Assembly (NCBI GenBank): GCA_944472155.2
Contig: OX235273.1
Span: forward strand, 8,467,204 to 8,531,203
Direction of reading: 5' to 3'
Length of the DNA: 64,000 nt
DNA from: Trichobilharzia szidati
Taxonomy: Eukaryota; Platyhelminthes; Trematoda; Strigeidida; Schistosomatidae
Both the position numbers and the translations under genes were made by a program. Positions 22,085 through 33,940 of this stretch are shown here, piece after piece; position 1 is the first letter of the stretch; each line of letters begins with the position of its first letter. A model generated the notes under the pieces. It was not told the origin of the DNA, did not search any database, and saw only the letters and a list, made by a program, of their open reading frames with translations.

Positions 22085-22925
22085 CAGCTGGTATAGTTTC
22101 AGGAGGCATAAGAAGCACCCAGAGATGATCAGATTTCGGGTGAACATAAAGAAGACAGAGATAATGGAGATTCCTGGACAACAGTAACAGCAACAACAAC
22201 AACAACAGACAACAATCAACCAGCAGCATAAATAGGAGAAATCTGAAAGAAGCAACCTCCTTCACCCGCCTACCTACCTACTTACCTGGAAAGCATCGTT
22301 TCAACTACAGGCGAACGGAACTAATGAGGACATCAAAGCAGCGAGGATCGGGAAAGCAAGCCAAGCTTTCATTACTCTCAAGTCAGTGTTGAAATGAAAA
22401 TATGTGGATTTTCAACTCTAGTGTGAAGTCATTCAATGCTACTCACTATACGGATCAGAGACTTGGTGCCGCACCGCGTCACGAAGGCCACTTCGAACAA
22501 ACTACAGACCTTCATCAACAACACCACTCCAGATCAGATGGCCGGCCAGAAAAGATCAGAAATTGTGACGGATCTCTGGGAACGAACCAATCAACCAGCG
22601 AGGAACCAACTGTGTAACAAATATGCAAGAAGAAATGGAGGTGCATTGGCCATACTCTGAGAAAACAAATCATCAAGTGAGCGACATCACACGTCAGACC
22701 ATAGCTCGAGTGGAACATGAACAGGAAGCGGCGAGTTAGTTGGTCGTCAGTGCGAGGGTGATATGGAGTAGGAGGAGGAGGAGGTGATGTGACGAGGAGA
22801 TGAAAGCATGTGGGTAGATGTGGAGCCAGGTGATAAAACGTTGGCAGAAAATCGAACGCAATGGAGACATGCAGCTGAAACCCTATGTTCTTCTAGTAAC
22901 TAAAGGAAACAATAATAATATAATA
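22085..22925 (+). mobile_element. RTE-type retrotransposon, 3' part
   Basis: It shares the C-terminal RT and post-RT region with the copies at 1.2-2.6 and 23.8-24.8 kb (NGRN/INRRNLKE-like block, LTIRIRDL, TNQPARNQL). The 3' tail is 'ctagtaactaaaggaaacaa'. It is broken by stops and carries a (caa)n expansion near 22,190-22,215. Confidence 0.8.
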
Positions 22926-23171
22926 ATTGTTTCAAGAAAGTAATTTAAAATCATTTCATAAGGTGTCATGTTTAATCACGTTAATCTATCCTTACCGGTT
23001 CATAATCTTGATCATTTTTAGCAAACACAGCACCTAAAAATAAAGTAAACTCTTCGTTAATTATAATTCATGATTGAGTTATATATTTACCATAATAGTT
23101 ACAAAGTATTTGCAAAATAAAGTACTGTGAATAGAACAGGAATAACAGTGGTTTGCGCAGAACAATATACA

Positions 23172-23222
23172 CTGCCATCATTGCTTATTTCGTTGGCTTC
23201 TCATCAGCACAGCTGCTTACAG
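23172..23222 (-). ncRNA. Hammerhead-like core in PLE terminal relic
   Basis: On the minus strand CTGATGA is followed, after nine bases, by GAAATAAGC. The same block lies near 6.17 kb in a diverged copy. The stem II region is minimal and stem III is not clear, so this is only a candidate. Confidence 0.3.
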
Positions 23223-23764
23223 CCTAAATAAATTATGAGCATTATGTATAGAAAGGTTTCAAAATACTTTCAAATTTTTCATGATGTCCGTTGACAGAAG
23301 ATTCCACAATCAAGGAACAGTGCTCAGAAAATTACGCTTATATAGTTTTTACACAGGCAGTTCAAGTTTAAACAAAATAAATATATGCATACAGAGGTAA
23401 AGGGATTACGTAATAAAGACGAGAGATACGTAAAATGCTGAGTCACTAATAAATTAGGTAACAATGTACTGAGTTCAACTCAAGTCATAGAGAAAAGAGG
23501 CAAGTGAAATTACACTATATCAAACGTGCGGTGAGGTTAAAGCCAAAGATTATGTAATGAAATGAAAGAGAGAATAAAGACATCCGGTTACCATGCATGG
23601 AGTTTCTAAAATACTGTGATCTTCATTTATAATAAAAAGAAGCTTAATCATCACATTCACTGTTGATAAACACAAAGAGATAAGTAACACTGATCAATGA
23701 GGAAGTCAATGGCTTAGCATGTACAACATGTGTAAATTCGTAACCCGCTAAAATCAGTTTGGAT

Positions 23765-24785
23765 TAATACATAAAGTGAGGACAGGAGCAAGACAAGCTG
23801 GCTGCCTACTATCGTCAATGATTTTCCTGATTGCAGTAGATTGGATAATGCGACAAACAGCGGGCAATGAGGAAACAGGCATGAAATGGACCCACACAAA
23901 AAATTGGAGGATCTGGAATTCGTCCACGATGTTATATGTCTGACTTCCCACAAAATGGAAGATATGCAAGCGAAAAGCAACAAGTTGGCAGAAGAAGCAT
24001 CAAAGATGAGAAGGACTTCAGGTGAACATAGAGAAAACAGAGGTGATGAAGATTCCTGGTCAACACCAACAGCAACAACAACAACAGACAACAATCAGCA
24101 TAAATGGAAGGAACCTGAAAAAAACAACCTCTTTTACCTATCTGGGAAGCATCGTTCCAAATACAGGTGGATGGAACTGACGAGGATATCAAAGCAAGAA
24201 TCGGAAAAGCAAGACAAGCTTTCACCACTCTCAAGTCTGTGTGGAGGTCAACAGCACTCAGCATCAAAAATAACATCCAGATTTTCAACTCCAATGTGAA
24301 GTCAGTCAGTGCCACTTACTATACGGATCAGAGACTTGGCCAGCGCGTCATAAAGAGCATCTCAAACAAACTACAGACCTTCATTAACAGTTGTCTTCGC
24401 TCAATGCAACTCAAGATCAGATGGCCAGAAAAGATCAGCAACAGGGATTTCTGGCAATGAGCGAACCAACACAGCAGGAACCGATTGTGAAACAAATCTG
24501 CAGGAAGAAATGGAGGTAGGTGGATTGGCCATACTCTGAGAAAACAAAGCATCAAGTGACATCACTAGACAAGCCATTGCTCGAGTGGAACCCGAAAGGG
24601 AAGCGGCGAGTTGGTCGTCAGTGCAAGGGTGACTTGGAGGAGGTCATGTGAAGAGGAGATGAAAACGTGTGGGCAGACTTGGAGCCAGGTGAAGACTCTA
24701 GCAGAGAACCGAACGCAATGGAGACGCACGGTTGAAGCCCTATGTTCCTCTAGGAATTAAAGGAAACAATAATATAATATATAAT
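23765..24785 (+). mobile_element. RTE-type retrotransposon, RT C-terminal half
   Basis: It starts inside motif B (RTGARQAGCLLSSMIFLI across a frame break) and includes MKWTHTKNLEDLEF-like sequence, where the catalytic FADD is changed to FVHD. The post-RT block (KARIGKARQAFTTLKSVWRS) and the tail 'ctctaggaattaaaggaaac' follow. It is closely similar to the 1.2 kb copy. The altered motif C and frame breaks make it dead. Confidence 0.85.
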
Positions 24786-24825
24786 AAAATCAGTTTTACT
24801 TCAACAACTGCTACTTTCCACCACA

Positions 24826-25260
24826 ATTAGTGAAGAATCTGGCTCAAAAATATTTTTTTCCCAATGTTCAACAAACAAGAAGTGAACAAGATGGATGTTT
24901 ATCCATCTGCAGAAAGTCAATATGGAACAGACAACTCACAAACATCCACAGTTGGATGCCTTTATATTACAAATATAAAACCTTGATCCGTTCATTGAGC
25001 CACAGAAGAGGAGCTAAACACTCAGCAAAGAATTCTTATACAAAACGTCGCTTTGTCACAGACTCCATGAAGCCTAAACCACTAATATTCACTCATACTT
25101 TCTGCCCTTGAATGACTCATCGGCAGAAATACAAGAAATAACTCCTGTACTGTTCAACGTTTTGTCTCATTTGCCCCACTGAATTCATAATTTAATAATT
25201 CCTATTGTAGCATCAAGAACACAAAGAGTCTCTTCGCTGAATTTTTTGTTCTTAAATTCA
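24826..25260 (+). mobile_element. PLE relic (G)
   Basis: An open stretch reads ICRKSIWNRQLTNIHSWMPL, which matches the I.RK..W.GQ.TNF.SW.P block of the PLEs at 34.4 and 47.5 kb. The end at 25,205-25,255 contains 'aaagagtctcttcgctgaat', the terminal sequence shared by B-type PLEs. The middle is decayed. Confidence 0.65.
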
Positions 25261-25414
25261 TAATTGTCATGAACATTAAAGATTGCCACTGTTTGCCCGA
25301 GTAATGTGTATCTATCAATTCACCAGCTCTTCTGGAATTCGATAAGTCAACTGTACTCAATTTCTGGTCAAGCTATTTGAATAAAATATATATATGTTGA
25401 TATATATATATATT

Positions 25415-26090
25415 AGCGCCAATCACCATCAACGGGAGGGATTTGAAAGAGGTTACTTCATCCACTTATCTAGGGAGCATTGTCTCAACTACAGGAGGAA
25501 ACGAACGAGGATGTCAAATCGAGACGAGAATCGGGAAGGCGAGAAACACATTCATCAACCTGAAACCAATCTGGAAATCTTCGTCACTCACCATCAACAA
25601 CAAAATTCGGATTTTCAATACAAACGTCAAGTCAGTCAGTTCTTCTATACGGATCAGAAACTTGGCGGGTCACAAAGAATATTTCCAACAGCCTGTTGCA
25701 GACCTTTATCATTAGCTGTCTTCGTTCTATACTGAAGATCAGATGACCGGAAAGAATTACCAACAAGAAACTATGGGAACAAACAAAACAAGAACCAATC
25801 GCTCAACAAATATGCAAGAGAAAGTGGAGATGGATTGAACACTCGCTGAGGAGGACGCTGGGTGACATCGCGCGTCAGGCCAACGCTCGAGAGGAACCCG
25901 AAAGGGAAGCGGCGAGTGGGACGTCAGTGCAAGGGTGACATGGAGGAGATCGTGTGAAGAGGAGTTGAAACAGTATGAACTAACATGGATGCAGGTGAAA
26001 AGTACAGCAGAAGACAGAAACAAGTGGAGACGTGCAGTTGAAGCCCTATGTTCCACTAGGAACCCAAGGGAACAATAATATAATATAATA
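25415..26090 (+). mobile_element. RTE-type retrotransposon, 3' part (second subfamily)
   Basis: It encodes LKEVTSSTYLGSIVSTTGG and TFINLKPIWKSSSL followed by the post-RT region. The 3' end reads 'ccactaggaacccaagggaa'. It is the same subfamily and 5' breakpoint region as the antisense copy at 54.6-55.3 kb, and similar to 31.85-32.27 kb. Confidence 0.85.
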
Positions 26091-26865
26091 GAAAAACGAT
26101 AGAAAGCATCCACTTACCAACTGAAGACAATGCAAATACTTGAATGATAAGAATCATTACAATGATTAAACTTTGGAAGAAATTCATTGTTGAACTTTAT
26201 TCGAATAGAACAGACAGATTGGTTTTTCAGTTGTAAGTCAGAGTAGAAAACTATGGTCGTATTTATATTGTTTCCCTCCATCTTTCTCTTTTTGTGATTG
26301 TTAGATCAAAGTAACTGGAGATTTTTTATCTTCAAGGAAAGCTATAAAATTGTTTTTTTTTTGTTAAAACATTTCATGCTGACAACAATTCTTGTATCTT
26401 GTTAAATATTAACGCCCAAAAAGAAAGAAAGAAAAAAAGCGCTGATGAAGGAGTAATCTACACTTTGTGCAAAAATCACAACTTAGGGTGTGACAGACAA
26501 TATTAACTTCATTTTATAAACCTATTTTTTTCGATTTATTTCCAAAGGTTTATGAACTGATTATGTGTCAACTTATAAATGAAAGAAACTAAGCACACAA
26601 CTTTGCAAAATATGTAATTTGTTTTTCCGCTACATTTACAAAATAAGGTAACACCTTTGTTTACATTCATCTTTTAAAAACAAAAACGATGAAAGTAGCT
26701 AGTACAGGCTGATGATTTATTATGAATGAAAGGTAGTTAAGTCGTTTTACTTTTAAACAAACCTACCGAATATGCTAATTAACCAGAAAGGATACTTTCA
26801 GTCAAACTACCTTGCAGCAAAGTTTCTAATATTATGTACCAATATTATGTACCCTGCCTAATCAG
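26091..26865. other. AT-rich spacer, no gene recognised
   Basis: No domain, splice pattern or repeat family was recognised. A run of t's lies near 26,350 and a gaaa-rich stretch near 26,420-26,440. Confidence 0.35.
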
Positions 26866-27060
26866 TACAAGACGGTAGAGTGCTCGTGGACCACGCAACT
26901 AGGTACGGGGATCTATTTCCAGCCGACGCACTCCTAAACCTTGCTAAGCCAGTAATAAGACTAGTTAAAGAGGGAAGGTTTGGCATAAGGCTAGCAACCC
27001 AATCCCCTAGAAAATAAACACCACTGCTACAGAAACTTCAGGCCTCTGGCTTGAATTGCT
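26866..27060 (+). repeat. SINE-B copy, diverged
   Basis: The tRNA-like head is degraded. The following 'ccgacgcactcct' and 'aaggctagcaacccaatccc' blocks and the '...actgctacagaaacttca' stretch match the full SINE-B copies. Confidence 0.65.
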
Positions 27061-27289
27061 TGCATTACTTTCAGCTGGCTTTTGTAACTGTTCACAAACT
27101 GTAGTTTCTTTTCCATTTAGATTTCCAATCTCGTCATTTCCAGTCCTTAGCTACACTCGACTGCTTAAAATGTGATGTCGATCAAATGCCTCTTCGGTGT
27201 ATGCCTACTTAATCGCCATTATACTCTGCACATTTGATAGATACAAGGTAACTTGACTAATTCTCTACGACAGTCGCCTTTTGCTCATT

Positions 27290-27720
27290 TTTTCTGGATG
27301 GTCATCTGTTCTCCAACATCAAGTAAGGGGACTGGAAGTCCACAACAAGCTGTTGCAAATGCAAAAAGGTCTCCGAACCATACAGAAGCACTGACTTCAC
27401 ATTTTTGTCGTACTCTCTGCGATCCTCTTTTACTAGCCTCACTCTATGTTGTTCTTGGTTGCTGATGTCGTCCAGCAGTCTCCTCAGTGTTTTCCCAATC
27501 CATCTCCGTTTTCTTCACAGCATTTGTTGAGCATTAGGTTCATGTTTGGTTCATTCTCAGAGTTTCATGTGGTTAATCCCTTCAGAGCAGCGATTTGATC
27601 TCCGATGAGGAGAGAAGGTGGCAGTTGTTTTAAGTAGCCCTATTGGAAATGCTTTTCTTGACGTGAGGTGCCAACTTCCTGACCCGCATAGAAGAACTGA
27701 CAAACCTAACATTGGTGATG
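27290..27720 (-). mobile_element. RTE relic, antisense
   Basis: It parallels the antisense RTE at 51.5-51.8 kb in order: an 'aatccatctccgttttc' block, 'gaaggtggcagttg', then 'cttcctgacccg' with 'gaagaactgac'. It is diverged, with deletions. Confidence 0.55.
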
Positions 27721-27859
27721 ATCATCCATCTGATTAGCATTCCTACAAACAACCAACTTATTACACTGAGGTGTACACTGTGTACTCAGTAATCAGGCCA
27801 TCTATTTCTTTGCCTTCTCAATTATGTCAGATTCTTCATATGGCTACTTTCATCACTCT

Positions 27860-28003
27860 AAAATCAGATTGGAAATCTGCTTCTGCAAACATAAAGAAGC
27901 CTGGTATTCCAATGAATCAGCACATTGACATGGATAAAATTTACCAATTAATTCATAAGTGGAATATCTCATGCACACAAAGTCACACTTCAGGCCATAA
28001 ATA
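27860..28003 (+). mobile_element. K-type PLE C-terminal relic
   Basis: The string 'cacattgacatggataaaat' encodes HIDMDKIYQLI, matching HIEIDKIYQPI in the K-type PLE C-terminus at 39.7-39.8 kb. It ends where an oppositely oriented K-type end begins. Confidence 0.55.
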
Positions 28004-28481
28004 AAATCTTTTGATATGGTTGTGTTCTCTCAACTGGATAGTTAATTTGCGAGGCTTTCATCACCCTACTAGGTGACATCTTCAGCGCATACTTCAATTT
28101 GAAGTGAGCTTTCAGATTTCTCCACGAGTTTATTAATCATCTCTCCTTGTGGGTGACCTTGGGCGTGATTGGTTGTTTTTGTGCGTTTTCACACCTTCTA
28201 GACTACTTGTGTTGGAACTGATTGTTTCTTTGACTTGAACTTTGACCCTTTGTGTGTGAGGTTTCTTTCTTATCGGTTGATAAATTTTGTCAATCTCGAT
28301 ATGTCTATTAATTCATAATTCACTGGAATGCCAAGCTTCTAAAAATTCCCTAGCATTCTTGTTGTTTCCTGTGTCTAATATTTGAACATTGTCCCAGTCG
28401 AATTGATGTCCGTGGTTGCCTGTATGTAGTGATATGAGGGAGTGGATATCATGTCTTTTGATAGCTAGCTTATATTCGTGG
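28004..28481 (-). mobile_element. K-type PLE 3' end with hammerhead-like motif
   Basis: Colinear with 39,466-39,940: terminal 'gatatggttgtgttctct', the CTGAAGA...GAAAGC motif (minus strand, 28,049-28,087), then C-terminal coding sequence including an IDKIYQPI-type string. It is joined at its right to an RTE tail. Confidence 0.7.
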
Positions 28482-29030
28482 ATGGCAGAAAGCAGAATAA
28501 ATTCGAGATGTTTGTGTTAGATGGTTGGAGGCAATCGGCAGGAAGCCTTTAACCTAGGTTTCGTGCTAGTTGGCACTCATCAGCAAGGCGTATCTGCAAC
28601 CTTGAAGGAACTTATGTCCCTTCTGAGATTCGAACCCGCGTCACCCAGTGCTGCAGTCAGAGACGTTACCACTGAGCTATTCAGGCTCGCGACTGACCTC
28701 CTGTAGGACTGTATTGGATATTTTTGATTGAACACTAGTCAGTAACTAGTGTAATGTGTCTAGTCCTATCTTCGGTGCAGACTGAATTCTATCAGTCATG
28801 TTTGCAATGGGGCCACCATGCTAGGTGGTTCGCCATTACGGTGCACTGTGAATAGTTGGTATTAGATGGTTGGAGGCAATCGGCAGGACTTATATAATTC
28901 AGTCTGCATCGAAGATAGGACTAGACACATTACACTAGTTACTGACTAGTGTTCAATCAAAAATATAAATTCGAGATGTGTTGTTGAAGGCAGCCGCATG
29001 TTCCACTGGGAACACAAGGGAATAATAATA
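28482..29030 (+). mobile_element. RTE 3' tail interrupted by SINE-T
   Basis: The tail reads 'ggcagaaagcagaataaatt' on the left and continues at 28,980 with 'gttgaaggcag' to 'ccactgggaacacaaggg' and (aat)n. The two halves are separated by a 453-bp insertion bounded by a 15-bp duplication. Confidence 0.75.
28512..28964. mobile_element. SINE-T insertion with 71-bp inverted arms
   Basis: The target duplication 'ataaattcgagatgt' lies at 28,497-28,511 and 28,965-28,979. On the minus strand a tRNA-like part (28,618-28,690) has box A 'tagctcagtggt' and box B 'ggttcgaatct'. Two arms, 28,718-28,788 and 28,896-28,966, are reverse complements with one mismatch, separated by about 107 bp. The segment 'ggttggaggcaatcggcagg' occurs twice in direct orientation (28,522 and 28,866). 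The layout suggests a partial second copy in inverse orientation. Confidence 0.75.
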
Positions 29031-29554
29031 AACAATCATTCCTGTAATATTATTTTTCTTGATTTTGTTTTTTCTGTTGTCGAGTGAATTAGATAAAAAT
29101 AATTCTGAGTTTGAGATAAATAACAACGTGTAGAACATAGTAAATAATCTTACGTAATCGAACGAGAGTTGACAACTAATCATTTAAGCGATGGATGAAT
29201 AAGTATTTACAAATAACTGATAGGATATAAGACAAGAAAAGAAATGAAAATAGGTTACAAAAGATCTAAAAGGATTACACAAAATTTTAGTGTATTGACA
29301 AAATTTATTCGGTCATGAACGATCTGAAGGTAAGCAGCGGATCTCCTTGTTCTACTGTTTCGTATAGCCGACAAAACTTCATTGACACATACGCTATCAC
29401 GAAACGCTTCAAAAGCATTGAAAACATCATTATTCTTCTTCAATATTTTAACGGTTCTATTTAAATTATAATAATAACAACGTCAAGGCTCAAATTTACC
29501 TCAACAGTGCTGTGAGGCAGGCGGGCAATGGAAGTTTCTAAATATAAGTTAACC

Positions 29555-30465
29555 AAAGTGTGTTTTCACACCTTCCAGGCTACTTGTATTGGAACTGATT
29601 GTTTCCTTTACTTGAACTTTGACCCTTTGTGTGTGTGAGCTTTCCTTCTTGTCGATTGGTAAATTTTGTCTTTATCAGTGTGTCTATTCATTGACGATTC
29701 ACTGGAATACCAGGCTGGCTCCTAAGCATTCTCTAGCATTGTTGGTGTTTCCTCTATCTAATATCTGAACGCTGGTTGTCCCAGTCGAATTGATGTCCAT
29801 GGTTGTCTGTATGCAATGAATGAGTGGGGGAGTGGATGTCATGTCTTTTGACGGCTAGTTTACGTTTATGGATATGAAGAAAGAGGGGACGTCCACTTTG
29901 GCCAATGTAGTGTTTTTCCCAGTTGTTACAAATTATTTTGTAGATGATGTTGGTTTAATCTTCTTTCGTTGTTGAGTCTTTTGGTTGACACAGAGCCAGC
30001 TGAGTGAAGTAATTTTGTTGGTTTGTGTGCAACGTCAATTCCTTAAGGTTTGACGAGTCTTGCAGTGATTTCTGAGATATCCTTTATATATGGTAGGGCG
30101 ACTTTCTTTGTGCTTTCCTTGGGGGACTTTGATTTGATACGTTGGCTTGGGGGATTCATGTCTTTTGATTAAGTTTTGTGGATATCCATTCTTTTATAAG
30201 ACGTCCATGAGATATCTTGTTTCAATTTTCCTCAAGATGGGAGTGCTGCAATGAGTACTGGCCCTCTTGAATAGTGTTTGTATACAATTTCTTTTGTGTG
30301 TTATTGGGGTTTTGCTGTTGTAACTGAGTATTTGGTCTAATTTTCCTGTGGTTGTTCGCTTGACCAAGACGTCCAAAAATGGGATTTTGTTCTCGGATTC
30401 CTCTTCTCTTGTGAATTTGATGTCGTTGAAGACGTTGTTCATTATTATTACGTATAATATTCACA
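29555..30465 (-). mobile_element. K-type PLE fragment, RT connector to C-terminus
   Basis: The minus strand encodes NNVFNDIKFTREEESENKIP with FLDVLVKR (connector), KRNCIQTLFKRASTHCSTPI, a damaged GIY-YIG block and the C-terminus. It is colinear with the fuller K-type element at 39.46-41.04 kb but lacks the terminal repeat and the RT core. Confidence 0.8.
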
Positions 30466-30469
30466 AGGT

Positions 30470-31080
30470 TAGTTGAAACGTCTAAAGAAGCATAAATATC
30501 ATAAATAGGTCATCCAGGAGGGAATTTCCAGACACTTTTTCCATTACAATTTATAACGCTACAAATCAGGAAACTAAAAACTGACACTAAGGCCATGGTA
30601 AAACGCTTAGGCTGAATAAAACGTTCCCGCTCACAAGATTTTCGTTTTTCCTTATAAACCTCTACAGCTTCGGTTGTATGAAGAAAACGTAAGCAAAATC
30701 CATTTGAATAGCTTCCTTCCTCTTAGATTTATAAAGCCTAAAAATCTAAGTGAATCACCTTTGGCAAACTTTTATCTGTAGACGGACGGAGTTTCTTGAA
30801 CTCTGAAATCATAAAATGAGGTACATTTTTCTTTCAATCTTATAAAATGTGACCAATCACTAAGATATGTCCAGTACTTGTTAGATTTTGTGTAATTATG
30901 TTTAAATGTATACGACTATTTGGCTTTTATTTTCATATCATGAGAGAAATTTTGACAATAGAAAGGATTTAATTGTAAAAAAACATATTTGAATCTTGGG
31001 ATATCAATGAGATGCTCACTGGCGACTGGCCCTTTTCAATCAGGTAGTTATCTGGCGTATTCTTTTGGGAATTCCTGACC
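30470..31080. other. No gene recognised
   Basis: AT-rich sequence lies between a K-type PLE and an Sm-alpha-like SINE. No motif is seen. Confidence 0.35.
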
Positions 31081-31084
31081 AGTA

Positions 31085-31395
31085 GGGTGCAGCAGGTCCG
31101 GTGTGAGGACAAATACTTGCCACCGATGACATTGGCAAGGAGTGGCGCTATGTCGTGAATTGGCAGAAGTTGGAATTCATGCACTGGCTGGCCATCGGAC
31201 TTTGGTCCCAGTGGCTGATTAATGCTCTACGACCTAGCTTGCCTTGTAACCAGAAGGTCTTAGGTTCAAGCACAGGTTAGCGAGTGCCTACTGTTGATGA
31301 GCCAGTCCCGCACTATTCTGACGTAACAGCTGTCCAGTACTCCCTGTGGCTCATGATGATATCCTGTAACCAATCAAATCAAATCCCTACAAATC
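31085..31395 (+). repeat. Sm-alpha-like SINE, ribozyme core mutated
   Basis: Colinear with the 21.7 kb copy from 'ccggtgtgaggacaaatac' onward. The module near 31,290-31,345 reads TTGATGA for CTGATGA and GTAAC for GAAAC, so catalysis should be lost. The 3' end 'tcctgtaaccaatcaaatca' is also seen at the inverted copy near 63.47 kb. Confidence 0.7.
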
Positions 31396-31849
31396 AGTAC
31401 TTGAATATTTGAACCTTAGTTTTTAAGTGAATATCTTTCACTCAGCGTATTATTTGCTCTCCTCTATCACTGTTTAAAGTAGCCTCCTCAAACTGTTTGG
31501 AGTAAAATATGAAATATTCTGATAAAGATACTGGCTATTGTACAAGCTATACTTGCGAAAGTCCACATCCATACTAGCAGGATGTCATTGCATTGAAGCA
31601 TAATTACATCAGTTTATCTCTCTTTTTACTTGATCCTCCTTGTTTCCCTGTATCCCCGTTTAATCTCTCATTTTAATGCTTCACTTTGTGATTCATTGGT
31701 AATTTGTTGTATGCATGAAAGTCTTGCTGATAGTGGACTGTCGGCTGTAACTGTTGATGTGTCATTCTTGTAGATTTGTAGAGTTTTGATACCACCTTGC
31801 TGCGTGGGGATATTCTACATCATTCTAAGGTACTTAATAAGGTTGAATT

Positions 31850-32265
31850 TCAGTGAATATTTCCAACAGCCTGTTGCAGACCTTTATCAACAGCTGTCTT
31901 CGCTCTATACTCAAGATCAGATGACCGGAAAGAATCACCAACACGAAACTATGGGAACAAACAAAACAAAAACCAATCTCCCAACAAATATGCAGGAGAA
32001 AGTGGAAATGGATTGGACACTGGCTGAGGAGGCCGTTGGGTAACATCGCGCGTCAGGCCAACGCTCGAGTGTAACCCGAAAGGGAAGCGGCGAGTGGGAC
32101 GTCAGTGCAAGGGTGACATGGAGGAGATCGTGTGAAGAGGAGTTGAAACAGTATGGATTAACATGGATGCAGGTGAAAAGTACAGCATAAGTGAGAAACA
32201 AGTGTAGACGTGCAGTTGAAGCCCTATGTTCCACTAGGAACCCAAGGGAACAATAATAATAATAT
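31850..32265 (+). mobile_element. RTE 3' part, second subfamily
   Basis: From 'tttccaacagcctgttgcag' to 'ccactaggaacccaagggaa' it matches 25,680-26,080 closely, with stops. It is 5'-truncated. Confidence 0.8.
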
Positions 32266-32269
32266 TCTG

Positions 32270-32700
32270 CTCTACAGTACCTATTTTATGCTTAGGAAAT
32301 TACCTGGTCTGTGTAGCTGTCCAAACGGCAATGTTGAGGTAATTCTAAGTCTTTTTGATGTTATTCTTGCTGAACAGAATAGCATAGATCTATCGGCAAA
32401 TAATCGTCATTCCTCTGTCTTTCGAGCATTTTGTTAATGCGCATCTCTCAATGAAGTTTTACCTCAACTAGGTATAGAGTAGGACGTAGGGATACCTTTG
32501 CTACGTTCAAACCTGAACCAGTCGACTTTTGTTGCTACTGGCTGGCTACTTTCAACATTGAACTTTGCACGAATATGCAGCAGTTCGAATAGCCATACTC
32601 CATGAGAGAAGGAAGAAGAAAGCAAAAAGAAATGCAAATTAGAGACAGCACACAGAGATATAAGACAAAAAGAATTGTATTATCAAAGAACAATATAGTT
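32270..32700. other. No gene recognised
   Basis: No repeat or coding signal was identified in this spacer between two RTE elements in opposite orientation. Confidence 0.3.
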
Positions 32701-33865
32701 TCATTGGTAACTATGAGTCACAAGGAGTGGATGCATCTGCGCCAGCCATCGAGAACGATTTGAAGCCACAGCACCGATTGTCTCCAGCCAGTGGTTTCTA
32801 ATGTCCAGAGGACCCCAACTAGGAAGTCTACACCTTCCTATGTGGCTAGCTTAAACTAACTTTCATAGATTTGATTGACTGATGAAGCCATGTTTTGGTT
32901 TGACCACCGCTAGCTATTTTCCGACCTGATCCTATGTCAGTCAGCTAACATTGCCCGTCGAGGAAGGCGATGACTAGGCTAGGCATGCGTAACACATATC
33001 CTAACCATCTCAGTCGATGTAGCTCTAGAGCCTCGTTTATTCATTTCCACTCCTTACCTAGCACTCGACCGATACTTAACCTCAATATTGCTCACTCTAT
33101 TATACCACTTCACACGGGAGATATATCGCAGGCACCTATCATCAAAGACAGTTAAGTGGCCTTTTTATGTTTTCCACTCTCAATGAACAGGTCTCACAGC
33201 CATGGAGGGGGATGTAGCGGACTGCTGAGCAGTACACACTTCGTTTGATCGATAATCAACTGGACATGACGTCTACGGCAGAGACGGTGTAAACTGGCAT
33301 ATGCGAAACTAGCCCTCTGTATCCGTTCTAACAGTTTGCCAGCGGTCAACTCGTTGATGATGGCTGATGCAACTTCCCAAATAGTGAAGCGGTCAACGTG
33401 CTCCACCACTTCACTGCCTATTTCTAAGCTAGGAGTCAATGTAGTCCAGTCCTGTAGCATCATCTTACATTTGGCGGGAGCGAGTCGCATGCCAAACATT
33501 AGCAGATTGCAGCTCAAGGTGTTCAGAAGACTCTGCTCTATTTTGTCAGCGTCTTCACCCAGGTAGAAGGACTATATCCTCTGCATATTCTAAGTCAACG
33601 AGATTATTCCCTGGTGGCAACAAGTCAATACCTGAGTCACTGAAGTTAGTTCAACTTAAGTCCATTAGTACATCTGTGATTAAATTAAACAGAAATGGAG
33701 ACAGTGGGCATCGCTGACGGACACCACTGAAGTAGTTGTCACCATTTCAGATGACAACTCACCATAAGTTCTCACCTGGTTGACTGCATGAGTTCGAGTA
33801 GAGCTGAAAGCTGTCATCGTTTAATCTGGGTAGTTGTGATTGTAGTATGAATATTAGCTGTTTTA
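32700..33865 (-). mobile_element. Second RTE family (SR3/Perere-3-like), RT and 3' region
   Basis: Read on the minus strand with frame breaks it gives CPLSPFLFNLITDVLMDL (motif B), NNLVDLEYAEDIVLL (motif C region, YAED in place of FADD), MRLAPAKCKMMLQDW, and LEIGSEVVEHVDRFT. ASLHRLCRRRHVQL and a long 3' region follow. This is a different lineage from the other RTEs here. It is 5'-truncated and broken. Confidence 0.75.
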
Positions 33866-33940
33866 AGATGCTTTTATGCTATATGTGTGTGTGTTTATGC
33901 TATATTTCCTTTCCTGAGTTGTTCAGGTAATAATTCTTTT

